Positions 1 through 9,285 of a stretch of 10,472 nucleotides of DNA are shown here, in pieces. Source of the stretch: Alphaproteobacteria bacterium UBA6347 (GTDB lineage Bacteria > Pseudomonadota > Alphaproteobacteria > CAAGCB01 > CAG-977); the NCBI GenBank assembly GCA_002440235.1, contig DJRZ01000053.1, positions 40,342 through 50,813 of the forward strand, in the 5' to 3' direction. The stretch's first letter is position 1; each line of letters opens with the position of its first letter. Made by a program: the position numbers and the translations under genes. The notes beneath the pieces are model-generated. The model did not search any database. It was given only the letters and a program-made list of their open reading frames with translations, and was not told the origin of the DNA.

Positions 1-497
1 CGGGGCGCGTCCACACGTCCGCCGCGACGGTCGCCGTCCTGCCCGAAGCCGAGGAAGTCGATCTGAAAATCGACGAAAAGGATTTGAAAATCGACGTCTA
101 CCGCGCGTCGGGGGCAGGCGGTCAGCACGTCAACAAAACGGAATCCGCCGTTCGCATCACGCACATTCCGACGGGGTTCGTCGTCGCGTGCCAGGACGAG
201 CGGTCGCAGTTTAAAAATAAGGATCGCGCCATGCGCATCTTGCGTTCCCGCTTGTTCGACATGCAGCGGGAACAGCTGGACAGGGAACGCGCCGTCGACC
301 GCAAAAAACAAGTCGGATCGGGCGACCGGTCGGAACGAATCCGCACCTACAACTTTCCGCAGGGGCGCGTGACCGACCACCGCATCAACCTGACTTTGTA
401 TAAAATCGACGAAGTGATGAACGGCGCCGCGCTGGACGAGATTATCGAAGCGCTGATTACCGAAGACCGGCTGTCCCGTTTGTCCGAACTGGATTGA
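1..497 (+). CDS. prfA: Peptide chain release factor 1, 3' part (5' end outside window)
   Basis: Release factor 1 recognises UAA and UAG in the ribosomal A site and triggers release of the finished protein. The open frame runs in from the window edge (first full codon at base 3) and ends with TGA at 495-497, leaving the last 164 residues of a protein normally about 355-360 long. The visible part opens with [15 protein letters not shown], then has the catalytic GGQ loop ([18 protein letters not shown] codons at 117-125) and the family ending [18 protein letters not shown]. That ending separates RF1 from RF2, although the residues after GGQ ([17 protein letters not shown]) look somewhat RF2-like. 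The stop-codon recognition (PxT) domain lies upstream and cannot be checked. A TTG at 84 is internal and not a start. The prmC gene follows directly, and its product methylates the GGQ glutamine. Confidence is high. Confidence 0.96.
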   Translation, partial: GRVHTSAATVAVLPEAEEVDLKIDEKDLKIDVYRASGAGGQHVNKTESAVRITHIPTGFVVACQDERSQFKNKDRAMRILRSRLFDMQREQLDRERAVDRKKQVGSGDRSERIRTYNFPQGRVTDHRINLTLYKIDEVMNGAALDEIIEALITEDRLSRLSELD

Positions 498-502
498 CCG
501 CG

Positions 503-1363
503 ATGACGGTAAAGGAAATCCTGTCCGTCTTGACCGGACGGTTTGAACGGGCGGGGATCAAGGAACCGTCGGCGGACGCGCGCGCTTTGGTCGCTTTCGC
601 GATCGGAACGACGCCGATTTTTTTGCGGCTTCACCCCGATTTCGCGGTCGAACCCGACGTTTTGCAAAAAATCGAAAGCTTCGCCGATCGGCGCGTCAAA
701 CGCGAACCCGTGTCGAAAATCATCGAAACGCGCGGATTTTGGCGGTTGGATTTCAAAGTGACGAAAGACGTCCTCGATCCCCGACCGGATTCCGAAACTT
801 TGATCGAAGAGGCGTTAAAGCTGTTTTCCGACAAAACGGCACCGTTGCGGATTCTGGATCTGGGGACGGGGTCGGGCTGTTTGGCGCAAGCTCTGCTGTG
901 CGAATACGCGAACGCGCGCGCCGTCGGGTTCGACGCGTCGGACGCCGCGCTGAAAATCGCCGCCGAAAACGCCGCGGCGAACAGGCTGGCGGAACGGTTC
1001 GAAACCAAATCGGGCAGTTGGGACGTTCCCGGCTGGTTCGATGATTTGGGGCAATTCGATCTGGTGGTTTCCAATCCCCCCTACATCGCCGAAAGCGAAC
1101 GCGCGGATCTGGCGCCCGAAGTCGTGAATTTCGATCCTGAACAGGCGTTGTTCGCGGGCGCGGACGGGCTGGACGCTTATCGGAAAATCGCCCCCTCCCT
1201 GCCTTTTTTGTTAAAGAACGGCGGCGCGTTCGTCGCGGAGTTCGGCAAGGGACAACACGACGCCGTTCGCGGCATCGTCGAATCCGCGGGGTTGGATTTC
1301 AGCGCTTTTGGCGTCGATTTGGGCGGCGTGGTGCGCTGTTTGTCCGCTTTTCGGCGAAAATGA
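503..1363 (+). CDS. prmC: Release factor glutamine N5-methyltransferase
   Basis: PrmC (HemK) transfers a methyl group from S-adenosylmethionine to the glutamine of the GGQ motif in release factors, which improves termination. From the ATG at 503 the protein has 286 residues, a normal length. Residues 1-85 form the helical substrate-binding domain. The methyltransferase fold follows, with DPRPDSETLIE at 92-102, the SAM-binding loop LDLGTGSG at 118-125 and the signature NPPY at 191-194, which binds the target glutamine. The start is uncertain: an in-frame TTG at 494 overlaps the prfA stop and would add three residues. Neither start has a clear ribosome binding site, so translation is probably coupled to prfA. 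I chose ATG as the stronger start codon. The pair with prfA, its own substrate, makes the assignment very safe. Confidence 0.95.
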   Translation: MTVKEILSVLTGRFERAGIKEPSADARALVAFAIGTTPIFLRLHPDFAVEPDVLQKIESFADRRVKREPVSKIIETRGFWRLDFKVTKDVLDPRPDSETLIEEALKLFSDKTAPLRILDLGTGSGCLAQALLCEYANARAVGFDASDAALKIAAENAAANRLAERFETKSGSWDVPGWFDDLGQFDLVVSNPPYIAESERADLAPEVVNFDPEQALFAGADGLDAYRKIAPSLPFLLKNGGAFVAEFGKGQHDAVRGIVESAGLDFSAFGVDLGGVVRCLSAFRRK

Positions 1364-1385
1364 GGCGCGGACGGATAAAAAAAGA

Positions 1386-1412
1386 TTGAAAAAAAAACGC
1401 GGGGCATATAAT
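1386..1412 (+). promoter_or_regulatory. Candidate housekeeping promoter for the DUF4167 gene
   Basis: TTGAAA at 1386-1391 and a perfect TATAAT at 1407-1412 are separated by 15 bases, slightly shorter than the usual 16-18. They lie in an AT-rich stretch just after prmC, and transcription would begin near 1419, about 70 bases before the DUF4167 start. The -10 box is convincing by eye; the short spacer is the weak point. No experimental support is available. Confidence 0.45.
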
Positions 1413-1429
1413 TTATCGCCGTGAAAACG

Positions 1430-1468
1430 GTTTCCGCCGGAAACGATGGCGGCTATTTTTATTTTTTC
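1430..1468 (+). terminator. Hairpin plus T-rich tract between prmC and DUF4167 (terminator or leader attenuator)
   Basis: GTTTCC at 1430-1435 pairs with GGAAAC at 1439-1444 around a 3-base loop. A looser outer pairing of GCCG (1418-1421) with CGGC (1450-1453) would lengthen the stem. The T-rich run 1454-1467 follows the outer arm directly, the layout of an intrinsic terminator. It could end prfA-prmC transcripts. It also lies downstream of the candidate promoter at 1386-1412, so it would sit in the DUF4167 leader RNA. The stem is short and the T-run is interrupted by an A, so termination may be only partial. Confidence 0.4.
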
Positions 1469-1491
1469 AACAGCTTTCAAAGAGAAACTTC

Positions 1492-2118
1492 ATGGGAATG
1501 AATCCTCGGGGACGTTCGCGCGGACGCAACCATAACAACTTTAACAATAACAACAACCGCCGCTTTAACAACCAGCCGAACCGCAACACGGTGTACGACA
1601 GCATCGGTCCCGCGGGACGTTTGCGCGGCACGGCGTTTCAGCTGATGGAAAAATACCTGTCCGCCGCCAAGGAACTGATGTCCTCCGACCGCGTTTTGGC
1701 GGAAAACTGCTTGCAGCACGCCGATCATTACAGTCGGTTGAACGCGACGGCGATCGCCGCCGAGGGCGCGCGTTTCGCCCAGCAGGCGCAACAGTTCGAA
1801 GCCGCGCAAAACAACGGTTTCGACGTTGAACGCGAAGAGCAGGCGGTTGACGACGCCCGCGAAATCGAAGCGGAATCCCCCGTCGAACAGCCCGCCGCGG
1901 TCGTTCCCGTCCCCGTTGAACAGCCTGCCGTTTCCGCCGGACAGCCCGAAGCGGTCGATTTGTCCGTTCCCGTCGCGGCGATGGCGCAAAACGAAATGAG
2001 GCGGCGCGGTCGTCCGCCGGTGAAGCGTCCCGCCGAACCCGTTTCCGGCGACGTTCCTGCCCAGCCCAGACGGCGCGGTCGTCCGCCGGTGAAAAAGCCG
2101 GTCGACGCGCAGGCGTAA
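1492..2118 (+). CDS. DUF4167 family protein with two C-terminal AT-hook-like repeats
   Basis: This 208-residue protein belongs to the alphaproteobacterial DUF4167 family, whose function is not established to my knowledge. Residues 5-32 are Arg/Asn-rich and probably disordered and nucleic-acid binding. Residues 33-90 hold the conserved core, with TVYDSIGP, RLRGTAFQLMEKYL and AENCLQHADHYSRL. An acidic and proline-rich linker follows (about 105-165, including VEQPA repeats at 131 and 142). The tail carries two near-identical basic segments, RRRGRPPVKRP (170-180) and RRRGRPPVKKP (193-203), each containing the GRP core of AT-hook motifs that bind the minor groove of AT-rich DNA. The start is preceded by a purine-rich AAAGAGA at spacing typical of a ribosome binding site. 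A role in RNA or DNA binding is inferred from composition only. The gene has its own likely promoter and terminator. Confidence 0.88.
   Translation: MGMNPRGRSRGRNHNNFNNNNNRRFNNQPNRNTVYDSIGPAGRLRGTAFQLMEKYLSAAKELMSSDRVLAENCLQHADHYSRLNATAIAAEGARFAQQAQQFEAAQNNGFDVEREEQAVDDAREIEAESPVEQPAAVVPVPVEQPAVSAGQPEAVDLSVPVAAMAQNEMRRRGRPPVKRPAEPVSGDVPAQPRRRGRPPVKKPVDAQA
2002..2093 (+). repeat. In-frame 23-bp direct repeat encoding the AT-hook-like units
   Basis: The same 23 bases occur exactly at 2002-2024 and 2071-2093. Their starts are 69 bases apart, which is 23 codons, so both copies are read in the same frame and give RRGRPPVK. The bases on either side differ. Exact identity at the DNA level suggests a fairly recent duplication or strong constraint on codon choice. 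Confidence 0.85.
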
Positions 2119-2146
2119 AAAAAATTTCCGCCGCCCTTTCGCGGTT

Positions 2147-2175
2147 ATTGCGAAAACGAAAGTCCCGACCTATAT
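2147..2175 (+). promoter_or_regulatory. Candidate heat-shock (sigma-32 type) promoter of clpB
   Basis: ATTGCGA at 2147-2153 resembles the RpoH -35 box (CTTGAAA). ACCTATAT at 2168-2175 resembles its -10 box (CCCCATNT), matching at five of seven defined positions. The 14-base spacer fits the 13-15 expected. Transcription would start near 2182, giving a leader of roughly 30 bases to the clpB ATG. The -35 match is weak. The assignment leans on the knowledge that clpB is commonly RpoH-controlled in proteobacteria. I found no CIRCE element. Confidence 0.35.
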
Positions 2176-2192
2176 CAAGCGTCGGGATTTTT
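2159..2192 (+). terminator. Rho-independent terminator after the DUF4167 gene
   Basis: TCCCGAC at 2163-2169 pairs with GTCGGGA at 2181-2187 around an 11-base loop. A G-T pair and further A-T pairs (2159-2161 with 2189-2191) extend the stem, and the 3' arm runs into TTTTT at 2188-2192. This is a standard intrinsic terminator about 40 bases after the DUF4167 stop codon. Unusually, its loop contains the best -10-like element for the next gene, clpB. Confidence 0.72.
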
Positions 2193-2195
2193 GTT

Positions 2196-2202
2196 AAGGA
2201 GG
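2196..2202 (+). promoter_or_regulatory. Strong ribosome binding site of clpB
   Basis: AAGGAGG lies 10 bases upstream of the clpB ATG at 2213 and is a near-complete match to the 16S anti-Shine-Dalgarno sequence. It fixes the clpB start and is one of the two strongest ribosome binding sites in the window, the other preceding the acylphosphatase gene. Confidence 0.8.
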
Positions 2203-2212
2203 TTCGTTCACA

Positions 2213-4810
2213 ATGAATATTGAAAAATTTACGGAAAGAAGCCAAGGGTTCATTCAATCCGCCAAAGGGTTGGCTGAACGCAACGACAATCAGTTTTTAA
2301 CGCCGGAGCATTTGCTGAAAGTGTTGCTGGACGATAACGAAGGCATGTGCGCCGGACTGATTCAACAGGCGGGCGGCGACGCCAAAAAGGCGAAAAAGGC
2401 GGTCGACGAAGCGGTCGACAAACTGCCCAAAGTGTCGGGGCAGAGCGTCGAGTGCTATCCGAACCAGCAGTTCGGAAAACTGATGACCCAAGCCGAGGAA
2501 ATCGCGCGAAAGGCGGGCGACGAATATGTGACGGTCGAACGCATTTTGCTGGCGATGCTGATCGTTCCGAACACCGAGGTTCACCGCGTTTTGACCGAAT
2601 GCGGGCTGAACGCGGTCGGGCTGAACGCCGCGATCGAGGAATTGCGCAACGGCAGAAAGGCGACGTCCGCCAACGCCGAGGACAAATACAAGGCGTTGAA
2701 AAAATACACGCAGGACTACACCGCGCGCGCCCGCGAAGGAAAGCTTGACCCCGTCATCGGACGCGACGAGGAAATCCGCCGCGCGATTCAAGTCCTGTCG
2801 CGCCGGACGAAAAACAATCCCGTTCTGATCGGCGAACCCGGCGTCGGCAAAACCGCCGTCGTCGAAGGGCTGGCTTTGCGCATCGTGAACGGCGACGTTC
2901 CCGAAAGCCTGAAAAACAAAAAGCTGCTGGCTTTGGACATGGGCGCGCTGATCGCGGGCGCGAAATACCGCGGCGAATTTGAAGAACGCCTGAAATCCGT
3001 GTTGGAGGAAATCGACGCGTCCGACGGATCGATCATTTTGTTTATCGACGAAATGCACACGATCGTCGGCGCGGGGGCGAGCGAAGGGTCGATGGACGCG
3101 TCCAACCTGCTGAAACCGGCTTTGGCGCGCGGCGAAATGCACTGCATCGGCGCGACGACGCTGGACGAATACAGAAAGTACGTTGAAAAGGACGCGGCTT
3201 TGGCGCGCCGGTTCCAGCCCGTTTTCGTCGACGAACCGACGGTCGAGGACACGATTTCCATTCTGCGCGGGATCAAGGAAAAATACGAACTGCATCACGG
3301 GGTGAAAATCTCGGACAGCGCTTTGGTCGCGGCGGCGACGTTGTCGAACCGCTACATTTCCGACCGTTTCCTGCCCGACAAGGCGATCGACCTGATGGAC
3401 GAAGCCGCGTCGCGTCTGCGCATGGAAATCGATTCGAAGCCCGAGGCTTTGGACGAAATCGACCGCCGTCTGATTCAGCTGAAAATCGAACGCGAAGCCT
3501 TGAAAAAGGAAACGGATCAGGCGTCCGTCGAACGGCTGGAAAAACTGGAAAAAGAGGTTAAGGAGCTGGAAGAGCAGTCCGCGTCCAAAACCGCCGAATG
3601 GCTGTCGAGCAAAAACGCTTTGGCGGGCGCGGCGAAGTTGCGCGAACAGCTGGACGCCGCGAAAATCGCGGTGGACAAGGCTTTGCGCGAAGGACAGTAC
3701 GAACGCGCGGGCGAATTGCAGTACAAGCAAATCCCCGAATTGACCAAAAAACTGAAAGACGCCGAAGCGTTGGCGGCGTCGGCGCAGGTTTCCGCCAGCA
3801 AAAACGTGACCCCCGAAATGATCGCGGCGGTCGTGTCGCGCTGGACGGGCATTCCCGTCGACAAAATGCTGACGGGCGAACGCGAAAAACTGCTGCATAT
3901 GGAAGAGCGCATTCAGTCCCGCCTGATCGGGCAGGAAGCCGCCGTCAAAGCCGTGTCCGACGCGGTGCGCCGGTCGCGGTCGGGGTTGCAGGACCCGAAC
4001 AGACCGATCGGTTCGTTCCTGTTTCTGGGACCGACGGGCGTCGGGAAAACCGAACTGGCGCGGTCGCTGGCGGACTTTCTGTTCAACGACGAAACGGCTC
4101 TGTTGCGCATCGACATGTCCGAATACATGGAAAAGCACGCGGTGTCGCGTCTGGTGGGCGCGCCTCCGGGCTATGTGGGATATGATCAGGGCGGCGTGTT
4201 GACCGAAGCCGTGCGCCGCCGTCCGTATCAGGTCATTTTGTTCGACGAGGTCGAAAAAGCGCACCCCGACGTGTTCAACATTCTGTTGCAGGTGCTGGAC
4301 GACGGACGGCTGACGGACGGGCAGGGGCACACGGTCGACTTTAAAAACACGCTGATCATTCTGACGTCGAACCTCGGCGCGCAGATTCTGGCAGAACAGC
4401 CCGACGGCGAAGACGTCGAAAAAGTGCGTCCGCAGGTCATGGACATCGTTCACGCGGCGTTCAAACCCGAATTTTTGAACCGTCTGGACGAAATCCTGCT
4501 GTTCCGCCGCCTGAGCCGCGCGGATATGCGGGGCATCGTTCAAATCCAGCTGGCGCGTCTGGGCAACCGTCTGGCGGAACGCCACATCAAACTGGATCTG
4601 GACGAACAGGCTTTGACGTGGCTGGCGAACACGGGATACGAACCGATGTACGGCGCGCGTCCGCTGAAACGCCTGATCCAGCGCGAATTGGAAAACAAGC
4701 TGGCGACGGCGATTCTGGACGGGTCGATCCGCGACGATTCCGTCGTGAAAATCCGCGTCGAAAACGGCGCGCTGAAAATCGCCGGCGACGAAGCAGCGCC
4801 CGAAGCGTGA
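2213..4810 (+). CDS. clpB: ATP-dependent disaggregase ClpB
   Basis: ClpB is a hexameric AAA+ chaperone in the cytoplasm that pulls polypeptides out of aggregates together with DnaK/DnaJ/GrpE. The 865 residues match the usual length. In order: N-terminal substrate domain (about 1-150); first ATPase domain with Walker A GEPGVGKT (207-214), Walker B ILFIDE (275-280) and arginine fingers in ALARRFQ (R332/R333); the coiled-coil middle domain that contacts DnaK (about 405-525); second ATPase domain with Walker A GPTGVGKT (606-613), Walker B VILFDE (674-679), arginine R757 in FLNRLDE and sensor-2 GAR (814-816). Pore-loop KYRG is at 251-254 and GYVG at 653-656. All catalytic residues are present and there is no ClpP-binding loop, as expected for ClpB rather than ClpA/ClpC. 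The gene stands between two terminator-like hairpins and so is probably transcribed alone. Confidence 0.98.
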   Translation: MNIEKFTERSQGFIQSAKGLAERNDNQFLTPEHLLKVLLDDNEGMCAGLIQQAGGDAKKAKKAVDEAVDKLPKVSGQSVECYPNQQFGKLMTQAEEIARKAGDEYVTVERILLAMLIVPNTEVHRVLTECGLNAVGLNAAIEELRNGRKATSANAEDKYKALKKYTQDYTARAREGKLDPVIGRDEEIRRAIQVLSRRTKNNPVLIGEPGVGKTAVVEGLALRIVNGDVPESLKNKKLLALDMGALIAGAKYRGEFEERLKSVLEEIDASDGSIILFIDEMHTIVGAGASEGSMDASNLLKPALARGEMHCIGATTLDEYRKYVEKDAALARRFQPVFVDEPTVEDTISILRGIKEKYELHHGVKISDSALVAAATLSNRYISDRFLPDKAIDLMDEAASRLRMEIDSKPEALDEIDRRLIQLKIEREALKKETDQASVERLEKLEKEVKELEEQSASKTAEWLSSKNALAGAAKLREQLDAAKIAVDKALREGQYERAGELQYKQIPELTKKLKDAEALAASAQVSASKNVTPEMIAAVVSRWTGIPVDKMLTGEREKLLHMEERIQSRLIGQEAAVKAVSDAVRRSRSGLQDPNRPIGSFLFLGPTGVGKTELARSLADFLFNDETALLRIDMSEYMEKHAVSRLVGAPPGYVGYDQGGVLTEAVRRRPYQVILFDEVEKAHPDVFNILLQVLDDGRLTDGQGHTVDFKNTLIILTSNLGAQILAEQPDGEDVEKVRPQVMDIVHAAFKPEFLNRLDEILLFRRLSRADMRGIVQIQLARLGNRLAERHIKLDLDEQALTWLANTGYEPMYGARPLKRLIQRELENKLATAILDGSIRDDSVVKIRVENGALKIAGDEAAPEA

Positions 4811-4830
4811 CGCGCCTTGAAAACCAAAGC

Positions 4831-4858
4831 AAAGGGCGGAAAGTTCTTTCCGCCCTTT
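4831..4858 (+). terminator. Perfect 13-bp inverted repeat after clpB, likely terminator
   Basis: AAAGGGCGGAAAG at 4831-4843 pairs perfectly with CTTTCCGCCCTTT at 4846-4858 around only two bases. The stem lies 20 bases after the clpB stop codon. The only T-run is TTT inside the 3' arm, followed by CGCG, so it lacks a proper U-tail. It may act as an atypical intrinsic terminator or a 3'-end stabiliser, and being symmetric it could act in both directions. Confidence 0.55.
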
Positions 4859-4921
4859 CGCGTGCCGAAATTAACAGGTGCAACCGGCGCGCCGATCTGG
4901 TAAAACAAGGGAAGCTTTTTT

Positions 4922-4928
4922 AGGGGGA
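4922..4928 (+). promoter_or_regulatory. Ribosome binding site that decides the rarA start
   Basis: AGGGGGA at 4922-4928 lies about 10 bases before the GTG at 4938. An upstream in-frame GTG at 4878 would add 20 residues without family character and has no such site, so 4938 is preferred. A short T-run (TTTTTT) immediately precedes the site. Confidence 0.6.
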
Positions 4929-4937
4929 TATCACGCC

Positions 4938-6234
4938 GTGCCGTCTTTGTTCGACAATACCGTAGCCCAGCCGCTGGCGGACAGACTGCGCCCGCGGACG
5001 ATTGACGACGTCGTCGGGCAGGACCACCTGCTGGCGCCCGACGCGCCGCTGGGACGCATGCTGATTACGGGAAAGGTGTCGTCTTTTATCCTGTGGGGAC
5101 CGCCAGGGTGCGGCAAAACGACGATCGCGCGGCTGCTGGCGCATCACACGAACATGGCGTTCGAACCGATTTCCGCCGTGTTTTCGGGCGTCGCCGATCT
5201 GCGCAAGATATTCGAGGAAGCCAAACAGCGCCGTCAGACGGGGCGGGCGACGATTCTGTTCGTCGACGAAATCCACCGTTTCAATCGTTCCCAGCAGGAC
5301 GGTTTCCTGCCCTATGTCGAAGACGGCACGGTCGTTCTGGTCGGCGCGACGACGGAAAACCCGTCGTTCGAACTGAACGCCGCCCTGTTGTCCAGATGCA
5401 AGGTCTTCGTTCTGAAACGTCTGGGCGAGGACGCTTTGGAATCCATTATCCGACGCGCGGAAAAGCTGGTCGGTCGGTCGCTGCCCGTCATGCCCGACGC
5501 GCGCGGACAGCTGAAAGCGATGGCGGACGGGGACGGACGCTATCTGTCCAATATGCTGGAGGCTTTGTTCGACCTGCCCGACCGCGATCTGGCGCAGGGT
5601 CCCCTGTCCGTCGAACGCATGCTGACCGTCGTCGCGCGCCGCCCCGCCGTCTACGACAAAGACCGCGACGGGCATTACAATCTGATCAGCGCGGTGCACA
5701 AATCCCTGCGGGGGTCGGATCCGGACGCGGGGCTGTATTGGGTCGCGCGCATGATGTCGGCGGGCGAGGATCCGAAATACATCTTCCGCCGCCTGACCCG
5801 TTTCGCGGTCGAAGACATCGGGCTTGCCGATCCGAACGCGCTGGTGCAGGCGGTGTCGGCGTGGGACGCCTACGAACGTCTGGGATCGCCGGAGGGGGAC
5901 TTGGCGCTGGCTCAGCTGGTCGTGTATCTGGCGACGGCGCCGAAATCCGTCGGCGTGTACAAAGGCTGGAACGCGGCGGTGCGGCTGGCGCGGGAAACGG
6001 GATCGCTGACGCCGCCGATGAACATTCTGAATGCGCCCACGAAACTGATGAAAGAACTGGGATACAACGCGGGGTACGAATACGACCCCGACACGGCGAA
6101 CGGCTTTTCGGGCGCGAACTACTTCCCCCCCGAAATGGGGCGGCAAAAGCTTTACCACCCGATCGAACGGGGATTCGAACGCGAAATCGTCAAGCGAATC
6201 GCGTACTGGGACAAACTGAGAAAGGAAATCGAAA

Positions 6235-6248
<14 letters not shown>
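4938..6248 (+). CDS. rarA: Replication-associated recombination protein A (RarA/MgsA) AAA+ ATPase
   Basis: RarA is a clamp-loader-like AAA+ ATPase, related to eukaryotic WRNIP1/Mgs1, that acts at stalled replication forks. From the GTG start the protein has 436 residues, a normal length. It opens with QPLADRLRPRTIDDVVGQDHLL, condensed here as the PLADRLRPR and VVGQ(D/E)HLL family signatures. Walker A GPPGCGKT is at 54-61, Walker B ILFVDEIH at 106-113, sensor 1 GATTENPSF at 136-144 and the arginine-finger SRC at 152-154. The C-terminal half is the MgsA domain, with HYNLISAVHKSLRGSDPDA (246-264), EDP (277-279), SEDIG-like VEDIG (291-295) and APKSVGVYKG (334-343). The ORF overlaps the next gene by 14 bases. 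No convincing promoter was seen in the 79 bases after the clpB terminator. It is the first gene of the six-gene run. Confidence 0.94.
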
Positions 6249-7239
<991 letters not shown>

Positions 7240-7248
7240 GGGGCGAAC

Positions 7249-9285
7249 ATGAAAAAAGCTTTGACGGCGATATCCGTTTTCGTTGTTTTGACGGCGGCGG
7301 TCTGTTTCTGGACCTTGCGCGATTTCGACGCAAAACTGCAATCCGAACTGGAACGCGTCGTTTTTGAAAAAACGGGGCGGGAGCTGAGCATCGCCGGCGC
7401 GAAAACGCGGCTGTCCCTGTCCCCGTCCGTCGAATTGCGGGACATGACCCTGCGCGACGGCGGCAAAACGCTGGCGAGCGTCGGGCTTCTGTCCGCCGAA
7501 GTCGAACTGATCCCGCTGTTTTCCCGCCGCGCCGAAGTCAAGCGGTTCGTCTTGCGCGACGTTTCGGTCGACGCCGTCGTCAACGCCGCCGCAAAGGATA
7601 AAAAATCAGCCGGTCCGTCCGCGCCCGCCGGAAAAGCCGCTCCGGCGGAAAAAGGCGGTTTCGAATTGCGGCTGAACGACGTCTTGTTCGAAAAAATGCG
7701 GGTGACGCTGACCGACGCCGCCAAAGGCGCGGTCTACGCCGCCGCGGTCGATTCGCTGACGCTGAAAGAAAACGGCGGCAAAGCCGATCTGAGCGCCGAC
7801 GCGATGATCGGGGGCGAGGAATACGGCGTCCGCGCACGCGTCGACTACGCTTCCCGCGCGTTTGACGCCGAAATCAAAAATCCGCGCCTGTTCGTGAAAA
7901 TCGACGGGACGGCGTCGTCGTTCGCCGATTGGAACGCCGTCGTCAAAGCCAGCGTGACGGATCTGCGTGTTTTGAAAAACGTCGTCGCCGGACTGCCCGC
8001 GCTGGAAAACGTGGTCGCGACCGCGCGCGTCGAAAAACGGGCGGGGACGATTTCCGTTCCCGAATTCGACGCGTCGACGGTGATGAACGGCGCGCTGACC
8101 GCGCGGATCGGCGGCGGCGTTTCGTCCCTTTCCCCTTTGAAAACGGACTTTTCAGCCGATATCGACGCGCCCGACGCGTCAAAGGTCGACGGTTTTCCCG
8201 CCTTGCCCGCGTCTAAAATCGCCGTCGCCGGAAAAATCGACGGCGGATTGAGGATCGACAGACTGTCCGCCGTCGTCGGCAAATCGGATCTGTCGGGAAC
8301 GGTTTTCGCGGAAAAGAAGCCCCGTCTGTCCGTTCGCGCGGATTTGAAATCGTCCGTTCTGGATTTGTCGGAACTGTCGGGCGTCAGGCTGAAATTCCGC
8401 TCGTCCGCCGCCGGTCGGCGCGGGACGGAACGCCGGTTTGAAAAACGAGGCGGGGAAAAGCGCGTGTTTTCCGACGAACCGCTGGATTTGAACGCTTTGC
8501 GCGCCGCCGACGTGAACATGCGCGCGTCGGTCGGAAAACTGATCGCCGCCGACGGGACGGATCTGGGCAAAGTCGACGCCGCGGCGGTGATGAACGGCGG
8601 CAAGTTCACCTTGTCGAACTTCAAACTGGCAAACTACCTGTCCGCCCAAGCCGTCATGGACGCGACGGGCGGCGCGGCGTCCGTCGGAGCGACGGTCAGA
8701 ATCAACGCCATGCCGTTAAAGCTGTTCTGGGCGAAATCGGGCGTCGACAAAGGGACGCTGTCGGGTTCGGCTGTGCTGAGCGGTCGCGGCGCGTCGCAAC
8801 GCGAAATCGCGGCGTCCCTGAACGGCAGAATCCGGCTGGACGTCAGGAACGCGCATGTCGGCGCCGTTCAAATCGTCCCCAAAGATTTTTCCTTTTTAAA
8901 ACTGAGTAAAATCAACGAGATAACCGTTCCCTGCGCCGTCGTCAACCTGCCCGTCGCCAACGGCGTCGCGACGTCCGACAAAAAAATCGGACTGGAAAGC
9001 GATCTGCTTGATCTGCAAATCAGCGGCAATGTCGATTTCGGCACGGAAAAGCTGGGCGTGAAGTTGAAAATGACGCCGCATTCCGACGGCGTTTTGGAAA
9101 ACAGCGTCACGTCGGCGAAAATCGGCGGCACGCTGGGCGCGCCCGAATTTAGCATCGATCAGGGCGAATCTTTGAACCGCGCGCTGTCGATCGGCGTGGC
9201 GTTCTTTATGGGCGGCAGGGATCTGGCGCGCGAAACGGCGAAAGAGGGGGCGCTGGCGAACGTCTGCGCCACGGCGGCGAAATGA
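7249..9285 (+). CDS. AsmA family protein, inner-membrane anchored
   Basis: AsmA-like proteins are bacterial relatives of bridge-like lipid transporters; they are anchored in the inner membrane, reach into the periplasm and influence outer-membrane lipid and protein balance. This one has 678 residues. A single N-terminal membrane segment is visible at about 4-22 (ALTAISVFVVLTAAVCFW). Repetitive beta-strand-rich sequence follows, with an Ala/Lys/Pro linker at about 113-136 and an Arg-rich linker at 387-404 just before VFSDEPLDLNALRAADV, a family-type segment. The C-terminal AsmA portion has LSGSAVLSGRG (504-514), LNGRIRLDVRN (524-534) and DLLDLQISGNVDFGTEKL (585-602). The family ending IGGTLGAPEF is at 625-634. 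The start has GAGGGGCGA upstream, 9 bases after the rluC stop, and the stop overlaps the next start by 4 bases. The family call is firm; the substrate is unknown. Confidence 0.85.
   Translation: MKKALTAISVFVVLTAAVCFWTLRDFDAKLQSELERVVFEKTGRELSIAGAKTRLSLSPSVELRDMTLRDGGKTLASVGLLSAEVELIPLFSRRAEVKRFVLRDVSVDAVVNAAAKDKKSAGPSAPAGKAAPAEKGGFELRLNDVLFEKMRVTLTDAAKGAVYAAAVDSLTLKENGGKADLSADAMIGGEEYGVRARVDYASRAFDAEIKNPRLFVKIDGTASSFADWNAVVKASVTDLRVLKNVVAGLPALENVVATARVEKRAGTISVPEFDASTVMNGALTARIGGGVSSLSPLKTDFSADIDAPDASKVDGFPALPASKIAVAGKIDGGLRIDRLSAVVGKSDLSGTVFAEKKPRLSVRADLKSSVLDLSELSGVRLKFRSSAAGRRGTERRFEKRGGEKRVFSDEPLDLNALRAADVNMRASVGKLIAADGTDLGKVDAAAVMNGGKFTLSNFKLANYLSAQAVMDATGGAASVGATVRINAMPLKLFWAKSGVDKGTLSGSAVLSGRGASQREIAASLNGRIRLDVRNAHVGAVQIVPKDFSFLKLSKINEITVPCAVVNLPVANGVATSDKKIGLESDLLDLQISGNVDFGTEKLGVKLKMTPHSDGVLENSVTSAKIGGTLGAPEFSIDQGESLNRALSIGVAFFMGGRDLARETAKEGALANVCATAAK

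Noticed and set aside
2137..2155. Small inverted repeat TTTCGC/GCGAAA with a 7-base loop before clpB, considered as an operator or CIRCE-like site
   Set aside because: It does not match the CIRCE consensus, the stem is only six bases, and it overlaps the weak -35 element by chance-level similarity.
2297..4585. A 762-codon open frame on the minus strand opposite clpB
   Set aside because: It mirrors the clpB codon pattern. Its translation is low-complexity, rich in Phe, Gln, Arg and Val, with no recognisable domain, while clpB on the plus strand is complete with all motifs.
1431..4854. TTTCCGCC recurring in the three longer intergenic regions (1431, 2125, 4847)
   Set aside because: The same octamer also occurs several times within coding sequence, so it reflects base composition rather than a regulatory motif.
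4878..4937. A 20-residue N-terminal extension of rarA from GTG at 4878
   Set aside because: It has no ribosome binding site and no resemblance to the family N-terminus. The GTG at 4938 has a good site.
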